NCBI RefSeq assembly: GCF_028622875.1
Contig: NZ_CP117709.1
Span: 7,939,001-8,003,000, forward strand
Direction: 5' to 3'
DNA length: 64,000 bases
From: Streptomyces sp. MMBL 11-1
GTDB lineage: Bacteria; Actinomycetota; Actinomycetes; Streptomycetales; Streptomycetaceae
In this document: piece by piece, positions 26,488 to 34,505 of the stretch
How the letters are laid out: each line of letters opens with the position of its first letter
Numbering within the stretch: the stretch's first letter is position 1
The notes under the pieces: model-generated
The model's input: only the letters and a program-made list of their open reading frames with translations
Database searches by the model: none
What the model was told of the DNA's origin: nothing
Program-made: the position numbers and the translations under genes

Positions 26488-27954
26488 TCAACCGCCCGAC
26501 CGCGCGCGGGCCTTCCACGCGCCCCGGGCCGTCGCCAGCTCCGCCCGGTACCGCTCGTATCCGTCCTCGTAGAGCGCCCGTACGGCCTCACGCGGTTCGA
26601 CGACCTGGTGGCGCCCCGGCGGCCCCTCGTACCCGGGGGACAGGGAGGCCCGGGCGACGGACACCACGCCGAGCGCCCCGACCTGCTCCTCCAGCGGTAC
26701 GCGGACGGGCCGGCCGAGCACGTCGGCGATCAGGCGGGCCCACATCACCGACCGGGTGCCGCCGCCGCACAGGGCGAGGGTGCCGCTCAGCCCCGCTGTG
26801 TCCAGGCAGTGCCTGGCCGCGTAGCCGATGGCCTCGCAGACGGCCCGCACGGTGTCCTCCCGGCCCGTCGCCAGGCTGAGCCCGTCGAGTCTGCCCTGGG
26901 CCGACGGCTCGACGAACGGGGCCCGTTCGCCCGCTTCGGACAGGAAGGGGAAGGCATGGACGCCCCGGGCCCCGGGCGGGCTGTCGGTGAGCAGCGCGTC
27001 CACGTCGGCCGTGGTCGCGCCGACGAGGGCGAGCACCCATTCCAGCGCCGCTGTTCCCACCATGGCGGGCATGGCGCGCAGCCACCGGCCGGGGGTGGGC
27101 GTGCACAGCCACATACCGGCGGGCTCGGCGAGCGGGTCGAGATCGACGCGGTCGGTCAGCACCTGGCTCGCGAGGGTGGTGCCGAGGATGAGAACGCCGT
27201 CCCCCACCTCGCGCACCCCGCTGCCGATCGCGCAGGCCGGCAGGTCGTAGGGCCCCGCCACGACCGGCAGCCCCTCGGACAGCCCCAGGAGCCGGGCGCC
27301 GCGACCGTCCAGTGCGAGCACCGTTCCCGGGGCGGCGGGAGGAGGCAGCAGACCCGCCCGTTCCCCGACACCGCAGGCCGCCAGGGCCTGGGGCGCGTAG
27401 CGGCGGGTGCGGGGGTCGAGGAACGGCAGTGTCGCGTCGGACGCGTCGAGGCACACCCGGCCGGTGAGGCGCTGGGCGACCGCGTCGACGCAGTACCCCG
27501 CGACGGCGGCCCGGTCCAGCGACTCCGGCTCGTGTTCCTGGAGCCAGCTCAGCAGCGGCCCGTGGCACCCGGGGAACATACCGGAGCCGGTGTGCGCGTA
27601 AGCGGTGCTGATCGTGCCGTCCACCAGCCAGCGGGTCACCAGCTCGGAGGCGCGCGCGTCCATCCAGGAGATGGCGGGCCGCACCGGGCGGCCCGCGGAG
27701 TCCCGCAGCCACAGCCCGTCCCCCTGCCCGGTGAGCGCCACGGCGTCCGGCGGCCGGCCGGCCGCGGCGGCGACCTCGCGCACGACATCACCGACACCGG
27801 CCACGACGTCGTCGAGATCCTGCTCGACCCGTCCGCCCGGCAACATGTCCAGACGCGAGCGCCGGCTCGCCGAGGCGAGGGCGCTGCCGGTCCCGTCGAA
27901 CGCCACGGCCTTGGTGACCGACGTCCCGATGTCCACACCGATGATGGTGCCCAC
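26488..27954 (-). CDS. FGGY-family carbohydrate kinase 1
   Basis: The 488-residue sugar kinase opens with GTIIGVDIGTSVTKAVAFD (phosphate-1 loop) and has the first domain motif ALTGQGDGLWLRD, catalytic Asp in ISWMDARASE, and ATP-site GGGTRSVMWARLIADVLGRPV. It resembles xylulokinase or gluconokinase-like members. The GTG at 27954 is chosen because it directly precedes the P-loop strand and has GGAGG nine bases upstream; the frame open to 28095 is noise. It is downstream of the 2-hydroxyacid dehydrogenase and upstream of the importer genes, so its substrate is probably the imported sugar or an isomer. Confidence 0.92.
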   Translation of the reverse strand: MGTIIGVDIGTSVTKAVAFDGTGSALASASRRSRLDMLPGGRVEQDLDDVVAGVGDVVREVAAAAGRPPDAVALTGQGDGLWLRDSAGRPVRPAISWMDARASELVTRWLVDGTISTAYAHTGSGMFPGCHGPLLSWLQEHEPESLDRAAVAGYCVDAVAQRLTGRVCLDASDATLPFLDPRTRRYAPQALAACGVGERAGLLPPPAAPGTVLALDGRGARLLGLSEGLPVVAGPYDLPACAIGSGVREVGDGVLILGTTLASQVLTDRVDLDPLAEPAGMWLCTPTPGRWLRAMPAMVGTAALEWVLALVGATTADVDALLTDSPPGARGVHAFPFLSEAGERAPFVEPSAQGRLDGLSLATGREDTVRAVCEAIGYAARHCLDTAGLSGTLALCGGGTRSVMWARLIADVLGRPVRVPLEEQVGALGVVSVARASLSPGYEGPPGRHQVVEPREAVRALYEDGYERYRAELATARGAWKARARSGG

Positions 27955-27970
27955 GCCTGCTGCCTCCTGT

Positions 27971-28000
27971 ACGAGCCGATTCGAGCCGATTCGAGCCGAT
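27971..28000. repeat. Three tandem copies of a 10-bp unit
   Basis: The unit (A/T)CGAGCCGAT occurs three times in a row in the 85-bp gap between the dehydrogenase and kinase genes, next to the kinase ribosome site. The length, near one helical turn, would put all three copies on the same DNA face. Confidence 0.75.
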
Positions 28001-28039
28001 GGGTTCCCGGGCGACGGGCCACCGCGACGGCGGCGGCCG

Positions 28040-29095
28040 TCAGCGCCGGCCGGCCGCCAGGACGTCCTGGTTCGCGAGGTGGGACAGCTCCTCACCGCGC
28101 AGGAAGCGGCCGACCTCGGCGGCGGTGATGGCCGCCGCCCGCCCCGCCGTCTGCCGGGTCGCGCCCGCGAGATGGGGTGTGGTGATCACGTTCGGCACGT
28201 CGCGCAGCGGCCAGTCGGCGGGGATCGGCTCGATGTCGTACACGTCGAGGGCGAGAGCCCCGAGACGGCCGCTGCGCAGCAGCTGTGGCAGCGGCGCGTG
28301 GTCGAGCAGTCCGCCGCGGGCGGAGTTCACCAGGACCGCGCCGTCCGGCAGCAGCCCGAGGCGGCGGGAGTCGATCAGGTGGTGGGTCTCCTCCGTCAGG
28401 CGGGCATGCAGACTCACCACCTGACTCCGGATCAGAAGGACGTCCAGATCCACCAGTTCGACCCCGTCCGCCTCGACCGCCGCGCGGTCGGCGTACGGAT
28501 CGGCCGCGAGCACATGAGCACCGAAGGCGCGCATCACCCGTGCCACGATGCGGCCGATGGCGCCGTAACCCACGAGGCCGACGGTGGCCCCGCCGAGCTC
28601 GCCGCCGCTCTCCTCGTACGCGTACAGGTCGCCCCGCCAGACGCCCCGCTTGAGCTCCGCGTCGGCGGCGGCGATCCGGCGCATCGCGGTGAGCGTCAGC
28701 CCCACGGCGAACTCCGCGGCGGCCGGGGCGTTGCGGCCGGGGGCGAAGCTGACCCTGACCCCGTGGCGGGTGGCGGCGGCCAGGTCCACATTGACCGGCC
28801 CGCCCCGGGAGACGGCGACGAGACGCAGTGCGGGCGACGCGGCGAAGACCCGCTCGGTGAACGGGGCCATCTGCGTCACGCAGACCGAGACCCCGGCCAG
28901 CGCCTCGACGAGCTCGTCCTCCGTGCCGCTCGCCTCGCGCACTTCCGCGACCGGCCCGAAGGGCTCGTGGGGCCAGGGGAGGGTCAGTTCGGCGAACTCC
29001 GGGAGGTCCCGGCCCGTGCGGGACAACTCCTGGCTCACTGCCGCGCGGATCAACGAGGGGCGGACGAAGTGGTCGCCTGCGGCGAGGATGCGCAT
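28040..29095 (-). CDS. D-isomer-specific 2-hydroxyacid dehydrogenase
   Basis: The 351-residue NAD(P)-dependent dehydrogenase is of the phosphoglycerate dehydrogenase type. It has nucleotide-binding VGLVGYGAIGRI near residue 165, catalytic Arg in VSRGGPVN, Glu in DVYDIEPIP and His in TPHLAGATRQT. It should interconvert a 2-hydroxyacid and a 2-ketoacid, perhaps a phosphorylated sugar acid from this pathway. ATG at 29095 follows an AAGGA about 12 bases upstream. It is the first gene of the minus-strand unit, divergent from the phosphatase gene, and a perfect palindrome lies between them. Confidence 0.92.
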   Translation of the reverse strand: MRILAAGDHFVRPSLIRAAVSQELSRTGRDLPEFAELTLPWPHEPFGPVAEVREASGTEDELVEALAGVSVCVTQMAPFTERVFAASPALRLVAVSRGGPVNVDLAAATRHGVRVSFAPGRNAPAAAEFAVGLTLTAMRRIAAADAELKRGVWRGDLYAYEESGGELGGATVGLVGYGAIGRIVARVMRAFGAHVLAADPYADRAAVEADGVELVDLDVLLIRSQVVSLHARLTEETHHLIDSRRLGLLPDGAVLVNSARGGLLDHAPLPQLLRSGRLGALALDVYDIEPIPADWPLRDVPNVITTPHLAGATRQTAGRAAAITAAEVGRFLRGEELSHLANQDVLAAGRR

Positions 29096-29196
29096 GACGT
29101 CGGATTCCTTCTGCGAGGCGAGCCGGGGTGGCTGCGTGGCGAGCAGGTCGGAACGTGATCCGAGCCGCGAGGGGCCGGTCCTGGGCTGTGGAATTT

Positions 29197-29212
29197 CTGT
29201 TAAATTTAACAG
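29197..29212. promoter_or_regulatory. Perfect 16-bp palindrome, putative DeoR operator copy 2
   Basis: CTGTTAAATTTAACAG is a perfect palindrome in the divergent promoter region between the dehydrogenase (start 29095) and the phosphatase-DeoR genes (start 29343). It is followed by GCGCTCGCGTG. Related elements occur at 26405 and 30826, which suggests the local DeoR protein controls all three units. Confidence 0.65.
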
Positions 29213-29342
29213 CGCTCGCGTGAACCAGCAATGCGCCCGGCCGGGGCGGCGCAAGGGCTTGGACGTCCGCTCCAGCCCCTGCCGCGGATGCGTACCGCCT
29301 CGGACCGCGACTTCGACCTCGACCTCGGAAGGGGCCCTCTCC

Positions 29343-29993
29343 ATGACCACGCGTCTCCTGCTGGTACGCCATGGCGAGACCGAGTGGCACGCGGAGAACC
29401 GGTACGCCGGTGTCACCGATGTCGCCCTGACACCCAAGGGCGTGGCTCAGGGAGCCGACCTCGGATCCTGGGCCGCCCGCAGTGGCGTGGACGCGGTCGC
29501 CTGTTCCCCGCTCGGCCGCGCCCGCCGGACGGCGGGTCCCGCGGCGGCGGCGCTGGGCCTGGCGGTGGACGTCCGCGAGGGGCTGCGGGAAGTGGACTTC
29601 GGATGGGGCGAGGGCAGGACCGTCGAGGAGATGGCCGAGGAGGACCCCGAAGCCGTGCGACGGTTCCGTGAGGACGCCGACTCCGGCGCCTTCCCCGGTT
29701 CCGAACCCGTGGTCCTGGCCGCGGCGCGGGCGACCGCTTCCCTGCGCGACCTCGCACACCGTCACCAGGGGGGAAGGGTGCTCGTCGTCGCTCACAACAC
29801 CCTGCTGCGCATCGCCCTGTGCGAACTCCTCGGACTGCCCCTCGGGCGCTACCGGCGGATCTTCCCGCGACTGGACAACGGGGCCGTCACGGAGATCGAG
29901 ATCCGCGGCGCGGAGACGGCGCTGCGCTCGCTCAACGTACCCACCGTCGCGCCCCCCGCCCCCGTGCCCGTCCCGAGCCCTGCGGGAGACTGA
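29343..29993 (+). CDS. Histidine phosphatase superfamily protein
   Basis: The 216-residue phosphatase or mutase-like enzyme has the signature LVRHGET with catalytic His10, Arg9 and partner Glu in REVDFGWGEG, plus the second His in VVAHNTLLR. It likely removes phosphate from a small sugar phosphate. The tail is Pro/Val-rich. The DeoR gene starts five bases after its stop, so the two form an operon, with the second kinase gene downstream. Confidence 0.92.
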   Translation: MTTRLLLVRHGETEWHAENRYAGVTDVALTPKGVAQGADLGSWAARSGVDAVACSPLGRARRTAGPAAAALGLAVDVREGLREVDFGWGEGRTVEEMAEEDPEAVRRFREDADSGAFPGSEPVVLAAARATASLRDLAHRHQGGRVLVVAHNTLLRIALCELLGLPLGRYRRIFPRLDNGAVTEIEIRGAETALRSLNVPTVAPPAPVPVPSPAGD

Positions 29994-29998
29994 CCCCC

Positions 29999-30775
29999 AT
30001 GACCAAGAGATCCGCCGAAGAACGGCGACGGCTCATCGCCGACCATGTCGTGGAGCAGGGCACGGCCACGGGCGCCGCCCTCGCCCGGCTCACGGGTGTG
30101 AGCCTGATGACCGTCCACCGCGACCTCGACGACCTCGCGCGGCAGGGGGTGCTGCGACGCTTCCGCGGCGGCGCGTCCGCCCTGCCGTCCACGGTGTTCG
30201 AGTCGAGCCTCGACTACCGGCTCGGCGTCAACACGGCGGAGAAGAACGCCGTCGCGCGCGCCGCCGCCGCGCTGGTGGAGCCCGGAATGTCGGTGATGCT
30301 CGACGATTCCACCACGGTCCTGGTCATGGCCGGCCTGCTGGTCGACCTCGCCCCGCTCACCGTCGTCACCAACGCCCGCCGGGTGCTCGACGTCTTCGCC
30401 GGGTGCGAGGGCATCCGCCTCATCGCCCTGGGCGGGGAGTACTCGCGCACCCATGACTCCTTCCTCGGGATGCCCTGTGTCGAGGCGGTGGAGGCGCTCT
30501 CCGTCGACCTCGTCGCGGTCTCCACCTCGGCCCTCGACGCCAGGACGGCCTACCACCAGGAGCAGGACGTGGTGCTGGTCAAACGGGCGATGCTCACGTC
30601 GGCGGCGACCAAGGTGATGCTCATGGACCACACGAAGCTCGCCCGGACCGCGCTGCACCGGGTGGGGCCCGTCGGCGACCTGGATCATCTCGTCGTGGAC
30701 GACGGAGCGGACGCCGAACTGCTCGCCAAACTCCGCGAACGGACCCGGGTGACGGTGGCGGCCGTCGCACCATGA
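29999..30775 (+). CDS. DeoR/GlpR-family transcriptional regulator
   Basis: The 258-residue regulator has an N-terminal DeoR helix-turn-helix (about 6-58) with the family block LARLTGVSLMTVHRDLDDLARQGVLRRFRGGA. The C-terminal sugar-phosphate sensing domain shows DDSTTVLVMA, TVVTNARRV, LIALGGEYSRTHDSFLG and VMLMDHTKLARTALHRV. Such proteins usually repress sugar catabolic genes and are released by a phosphorylated intermediate. It lies at the centre of the locus, and GTTAAWTTMAC elements in three nearby promoters are its likely targets. Confidence 0.93.
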   Translation: MTKRSAEERRRLIADHVVEQGTATGAALARLTGVSLMTVHRDLDDLARQGVLRRFRGGASALPSTVFESSLDYRLGVNTAEKNAVARAAAALVEPGMSVMLDDSTTVLVMAGLLVDLAPLTVVTNARRVLDVFAGCEGIRLIALGGEYSRTHDSFLGMPCVEAVEALSVDLVAVSTSALDARTAYHQEQDVVLVKRAMLTSAATKVMLMDHTKLARTALHRVGPVGDLDHLVVDDGADAELLAKLRERTRVTVAAVAP

Positions 30776-30825
30776 AGCCGTTCCTCCCGCCAGGAAACCA
30801 TTCCTCCCGTCATGATGGAACGTAT

Positions 30826-30845
30826 GTTAATTTCACACGCACGTG
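30826..30845 (+). promoter_or_regulatory. Putative DeoR operator, copy 3 (before FGGY kinase 2)
   Basis: GTTAATTTCACACGCACGTG shares the GTnAAnTTnACAnCG core with the elements at 26405 and 29197. It lies about 100 bases before the second kinase gene. A TTCCTCCCG motif is also repeated just upstream (30781 and 30801). Confidence 0.5.
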
Positions 30846-30942
30846 GCCGCCGCGATGGCACGCTCGGGGTCGCCGCGACGGATCGCCCACCCGGCCGGTG
30901 GGCATCTGAGGCCCGTCCCGCCGGGGAAGGACGCTTTCCGCC

Positions 30943-32415
30943 ATGAGCAGTGAATCCCGTCGCACCGTGCCCCACCCCCCGGCCGTGATCGGCATCGACG
31001 TGGCGACCGCGTCCGTCCGGGTGGTGTGCGTGGACGGGCAGGGGCACCTGCTCGCCGAGGCGCGGGGCGAACTGCCGCCCCCCGTACGGACCGCCGCGGG
31101 GACGAGCGAACAGGACGCCCGGTCATGGTGGCCCGCCGTACGGTCGGCGCTCCGCCGCACCACCGGCGCACTGCCCCGGGGCGGCCGCGAGGTGGTCGCG
31201 GTGGCCGTGTCCGCCACGTCCGGAACCATCGTGCCCACCGGGGCCGACGGACTCCCGCTCGGCCCGGCCCTGATGTACGACGACCGGCGGGCCGCCGACG
31301 TCAACGCCGAGGCCCAGCGGGCGGGCAGCGCCCGGTGGGACGCGCTCGGCCTGTCCGTGGGACCGACCGCGGCGCTGGGCCGAGCTGTCTGGTGCCTGCG
31401 GACGTATGGCTCGGGCCTGCGCCACGTCCTGCACACACCCGAGATCGTCGGGCGCGAGCTGACGGGCCATCCCGTCGCCACGGACTGGAGCCACGCGCTC
31501 AAGTCCGGTTACGACGCCCGTGCCGCGGAGTGGGCGCACGAGGTCTTCGACGTCCTCGACTTCCCCCTCGCGCTGCTCCCCTCCGTACGCGCCCCCGCCA
31601 CGGAGGCCGGAGTCGTCGGCCCGGAGGCCGCCGAGGCCACGGGCCTGCCCGAAGGGTGCTCCGTACGCCTCGGGATGACGGACGGCTGCGCGGGCCAGAT
31701 CGCCACGGGGGCCGTCGAGCCGGGCCGTTTCGTGGGCGTGCTCGGCACCACGTACGTCCTCAAGGGGGTCACCGCGGACCTGGTCCGCGACGCGACCGGG
31801 GCGTTCTACAGTCACCGGCACCCCGACGGCTGGTGGCTCCCCGGCGGAGCGTCCAACACCGGAGGGGAGTGCCTGGCCGACGTCGCCCGGGCCCGCCTGC
31901 CCGCGCTGGACGCCGCCGCGGCGGCCCGGGGCCCCGCTTCGTACGTGCGCTACCCGTTGCGCCGTGCAGGCGAACGGTTCCCCTTCGTCTCCGGTGCGGC
32001 GCGCGGATTCGAGCTGGGCCGGCCCCGCGACGAGGCGGACGCCCACCGGGCCGCACTCGAAGGAGTCGCCTTCGTCGAACGGCTGGCCCTGGAGCGGGTC
32101 CAACGACTCGGTGTTCCGGTGCTCGGCCCCCTGCACGCGGCAGGCGGGGGCAGCCGCAGCGCCGTGTGGACGACGATCCGGGCCACCGTCCTGGACCGCC
32201 CGGTCCGGGTCGTCGAGCGCGCGGAGACGGCCTTCGGCGCCGCGCTCCTCGCCGCGACCGGCACCCTCCACGAGGACCTCGCGGCGAGCGCCGCCGCCAT
32301 GGTGCGCGGCGGCGCCCTCGTCGAGCCGGCGCCGGGGGAACGCCCCGCCCTGGACGACGCCCACGGCCGCTTCGTCGCGGCGCTGCGGGAGCGGGGCTGG
32401 CTCCCCGACGACTGA
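30943..32415 (+). CDS. FGGY-family carbohydrate kinase 2
   Basis: The 490-residue kinase has the opening VIGIDVATASVRVVCVD, the catalytic-Asp region ALMYDDRRAADV, GMTDGCAGQIATGA, and the ATP-site HAAGGGSRSAVWTTIRATVL. It is distinct from the other kinase of the locus and nearer to D-ribulokinase-like FGGY proteins. An AAGGA lies about 13 bases before the ATG. With two kinases and a phosphatase, the pathway probably has at least two phosphorylated intermediates or two input sugars. Confidence 0.92.
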   Translation: MSSESRRTVPHPPAVIGIDVATASVRVVCVDGQGHLLAEARGELPPPVRTAAGTSEQDARSWWPAVRSALRRTTGALPRGGREVVAVAVSATSGTIVPTGADGLPLGPALMYDDRRAADVNAEAQRAGSARWDALGLSVGPTAALGRAVWCLRTYGSGLRHVLHTPEIVGRELTGHPVATDWSHALKSGYDARAAEWAHEVFDVLDFPLALLPSVRAPATEAGVVGPEAAEATGLPEGCSVRLGMTDGCAGQIATGAVEPGRFVGVLGTTYVLKGVTADLVRDATGAFYSHRHPDGWWLPGGASNTGGECLADVARARLPALDAAAAARGPASYVRYPLRRAGERFPFVSGAARGFELGRPRDEADAHRAALEGVAFVERLALERVQRLGVPVLGPLHAAGGGSRSAVWTTIRATVLDRPVRVVERAETAFGAALLAATGTLHEDLAASAAAMVRGGALVEPAPGERPALDDAHGRFVAALRERGWLPDD

Positions 32416-32435
32416 CGCGTCGTGCCCCGGGACCC

Positions 32436-32708
32436 TCAGGAGGCCGGCCGCCCTTCATGATCCGAGCGGTCGCGTACGCCGTCACCGTGTGCGCCGCCGC
32501 TGCCGGGCGACAGGCCGGCGACGATGACGTCGGCGATGTCCTGCTCGTGGATCGGGTTGCCGGTCCGGGCGGGCAGAGGCTCGACCACCCGTCGGTCGGA
32601 GCGGATGGACGGCCGCCAGAGGAGCAGGGCGTTGGCGGCGAACTCGCCGGGCCGCACGATCGACCGGTCGAGCCCGGACTCCGACGCGAGAAGCGACTCG
32701 GGAAATCC
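32436..32708 (-). pseudogene. Remnant of an NmrA-like NAD(P)-binding protein gene
   Basis: On the minus strand an open stretch reads ESGLDRSIVRPGEFAANAL followed by PSIRSDRRVV and GNPIHEQDIADVIVAGL. These correspond to the central part of NmrA-like NAD(P)H-binding proteins: the TILRPGxFxxNAL strand and the PIxxxDIAxVA helix. No Rossmann start (GATGxxG) precedes it, and the C-terminal part degenerates, so it is a truncated fragment of about 90 codons. It lies between the sugar-kinase locus and the pectin region. Confidence 0.6.
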
Positions 32709-32758
32709 GCTGCCGCACGCACCTTGTCATGCTGGCCCGACCCCTCTACTTTCACTTA

Positions 32759-32772
32759 GAAAGCGCTTGCTG
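32759..32772. promoter_or_regulatory. LacI-type operator, shared 14-mer (copy A)
   Basis: GAAAGCGCTTGCTG contains the AAGCGCTT palindromic core typical of LacI-family operators. The same 14 bases recur at 45166-45179 upstream of the transporter operon. It is 177 bases before the pectate lyase gene. Confidence 0.65.
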
Positions 32773-32860
32773 CCCCGTCGCTTCCCGTAGGGAGCCCGGG
32801 GCGTCGGGGCGCTGCCGCATACACCCTGGTGGATCGAGCCGCTTCTGCGTGGCTCCCTGC

Positions 32861-32872
32861 GGGAGCGCTCCC
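32861..32872. promoter_or_regulatory. CebR-like operator before the pectate lyase gene
   Basis: GGGAGCGCTCCC is a perfect 12-bp palindrome followed by A. It thus matches all but one base of the TGGGAGCGCTCCCA box bound by CebR-type LacI repressors in Streptomyces. It lies 77 bases before the pectate lyase ATG. It suggests repression lifted by an oligosaccharide. Confidence 0.65.
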
Positions 32873-32948
32873 ATATGTCATGGGCACGTCATTAAATGCG
32901 TGCTCTGTGCCTCATCACCCACCAACCGAAGACGCAGGGGAGACGAAC

Positions 32949-34505
32949 ATGGGACGACCAGTCGCACGGCGGCTGCAGGCCGCCGTGGCAACCCTGGCCC
33001 TCGCGGCCGCGACCGGAGCAGTGCTGTCGGCGCCCGAGGCGGCGGCGGCAACCGGGAGTGCCACCGGCTACGCGACGCAGAACGGCGGGACCACCGGCGG
33101 GGCAGGCGGGCAGACAGTCCGCGCCACCACCGGGACCCAGATCCATGAGGCGCTGTGCGGCCGGGCCGACAGCAGTACCCCGATCGTGATCGAGGTCGAA
33201 GGCACGATCAACCACGGCAACACCACCAAGGTGTCCGGCAGCAGCTGCAACACCGCCGCGGGCGTGATCGAGCTCAAGCAGATCAGCAACGTCACGATCG
33301 TCGGCGTCGGCAGCGGGGCCGTCTTCGACCAGCTGGGCATCCATCTGCGCGAGGCCAGCAACATCATCATCCAGAACGTGACCGTCCGGAACGTCAAGAA
33401 GTCCGGCTCGCCCACGTCCAACGGCGGGGACGCCATCGGCATGGAGTCCGGCGTCCGCAACGTCTGGGTCGACCACACGACCCTGGAGGCGTCGGGCGGG
33501 GAGTCGGAGGGGTACGACGGACTCTTCGACATGAAGGCCAACACGCAGTACGTGACGCTCTCCTACAGCATCCTCCGCAACTCCGGCCGCGGCGGTCTCG
33601 TGGGGTCCAGCGAGAGCGACCTCTCCAACGGCTTCATCACCTACCACCACAACCTGTACGAGAACATCGACTCCCGTGCGCCCCTGCTGCGCGGCGGCAT
33701 CGCCCACATCTACAACAACCACTACGTGAAGCTCAACGAGTCCGGAATCAACTCCCGGGCCGGGGCCCGCGCGAAGGTGGAGAACAACTACTTCGAGGAC
33801 TCCAAGGACGTCCTCGGCACCTTCTACACCGACCAGGCCGGCTACTGGCAGGTCAGCGGCAACACCCTCGACAACGTCACCTGGTCGAGCCCCGGCGGCA
33901 CGACCAGGCCCGCGGGCCCCGACATGAAGTCCACCACCACGGTGAACATCCCCTACACCTACCGTGCCGACGCGGCCAGTTGCGTGCCGGACGTGGTGAG
34001 CCGCACGGCGGGCGCGGGCAAGGGCCTGAAGGTCTCGGACGGAAACTGCACACCGCAGACTCCCACTCCGACGCCCACCGACCCGACGCCGGGACCGACG
34101 GACCCGACTCCCGGGCCGACCGACCCCACCCCGCCCACCGGTACCAACCTCAGCATCGGAGCCGGCTCCGACGGCTCCAGCAAGGCCGCCGGAACGAGCT
34201 ACGGTGATCTGCGGGACGGCGACCTGAACACCTACTGGTCGCCCGTGGGTCCCACCGGCTCCGCCTCGATCAAGTGGGCCTCCGACACGGCCGTCTCCTC
34301 GGTCCGGATCCGTGAGGCGGCGGGCTCCGCGGGCACGGTCAGGACGTGGCGGCTCCTCGACGCGGACACCGGCGCCGTCCTGGCCTCCGGCACCGGTGCG
34401 GGGGACATCGCCTTCCCCCGCACCTCCCTGCGGAAGATCACCTTCGAGATCACCGGATCGACCGGCACCCCGAGGATCGCCGAGTTCGAGACCTACGCGG
34501 GCTGA
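32949..34505 (+). CDS. Secreted PL1 pectate lyase with C-terminal discoidin-like domain
   Basis: The 518-residue enzyme has a signal peptide (about residues 1-37) and a PL1 beta-helix (about 40-365). The calcium-site block is NVWVDHTTLEA and the catalytic Arg lies in SRAPLLRGGIAHIYNNHY. A Pro/Thr linker with repeated PTDPTPG units (about 366-395) leads to a 120-residue F5/8C-like carbohydrate-binding domain. It cleaves polygalacturonate by beta-elimination outside the cell. GGGGAG lies just before the ATG. Two LacI-type operators precede it. Its 3' end overlaps the convergent pectinesterase gene by 13 bases. Confidence 0.93.
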   Translation: MGRPVARRLQAAVATLALAAATGAVLSAPEAAAATGSATGYATQNGGTTGGAGGQTVRATTGTQIHEALCGRADSSTPIVIEVEGTINHGNTTKVSGSSCNTAAGVIELKQISNVTIVGVGSGAVFDQLGIHLREASNIIIQNVTVRNVKKSGSPTSNGGDAIGMESGVRNVWVDHTTLEASGGESEGYDGLFDMKANTQYVTLSYSILRNSGRGGLVGSSESDLSNGFITYHHNLYENIDSRAPLLRGGIAHIYNNHYVKLNESGINSRAGARAKVENNYFEDSKDVLGTFYTDQAGYWQVSGNTLDNVTWSSPGGTTRPAGPDMKSTTTVNIPYTYRADAASCVPDVVSRTAGAGKGLKVSDGNCTPQTPTPTPTDPTPGPTDPTPGPTDPTPPTGTNLSIGAGSDGSSKAAGTSYGDLRDGDLNTYWSPVGPTGSASIKWASDTAVSSVRIREAAGSAGTVRTWRLLDADTGAVLASGTGAGDIAFPRTSLRKITFEITGSTGTPRIAEFETYAG

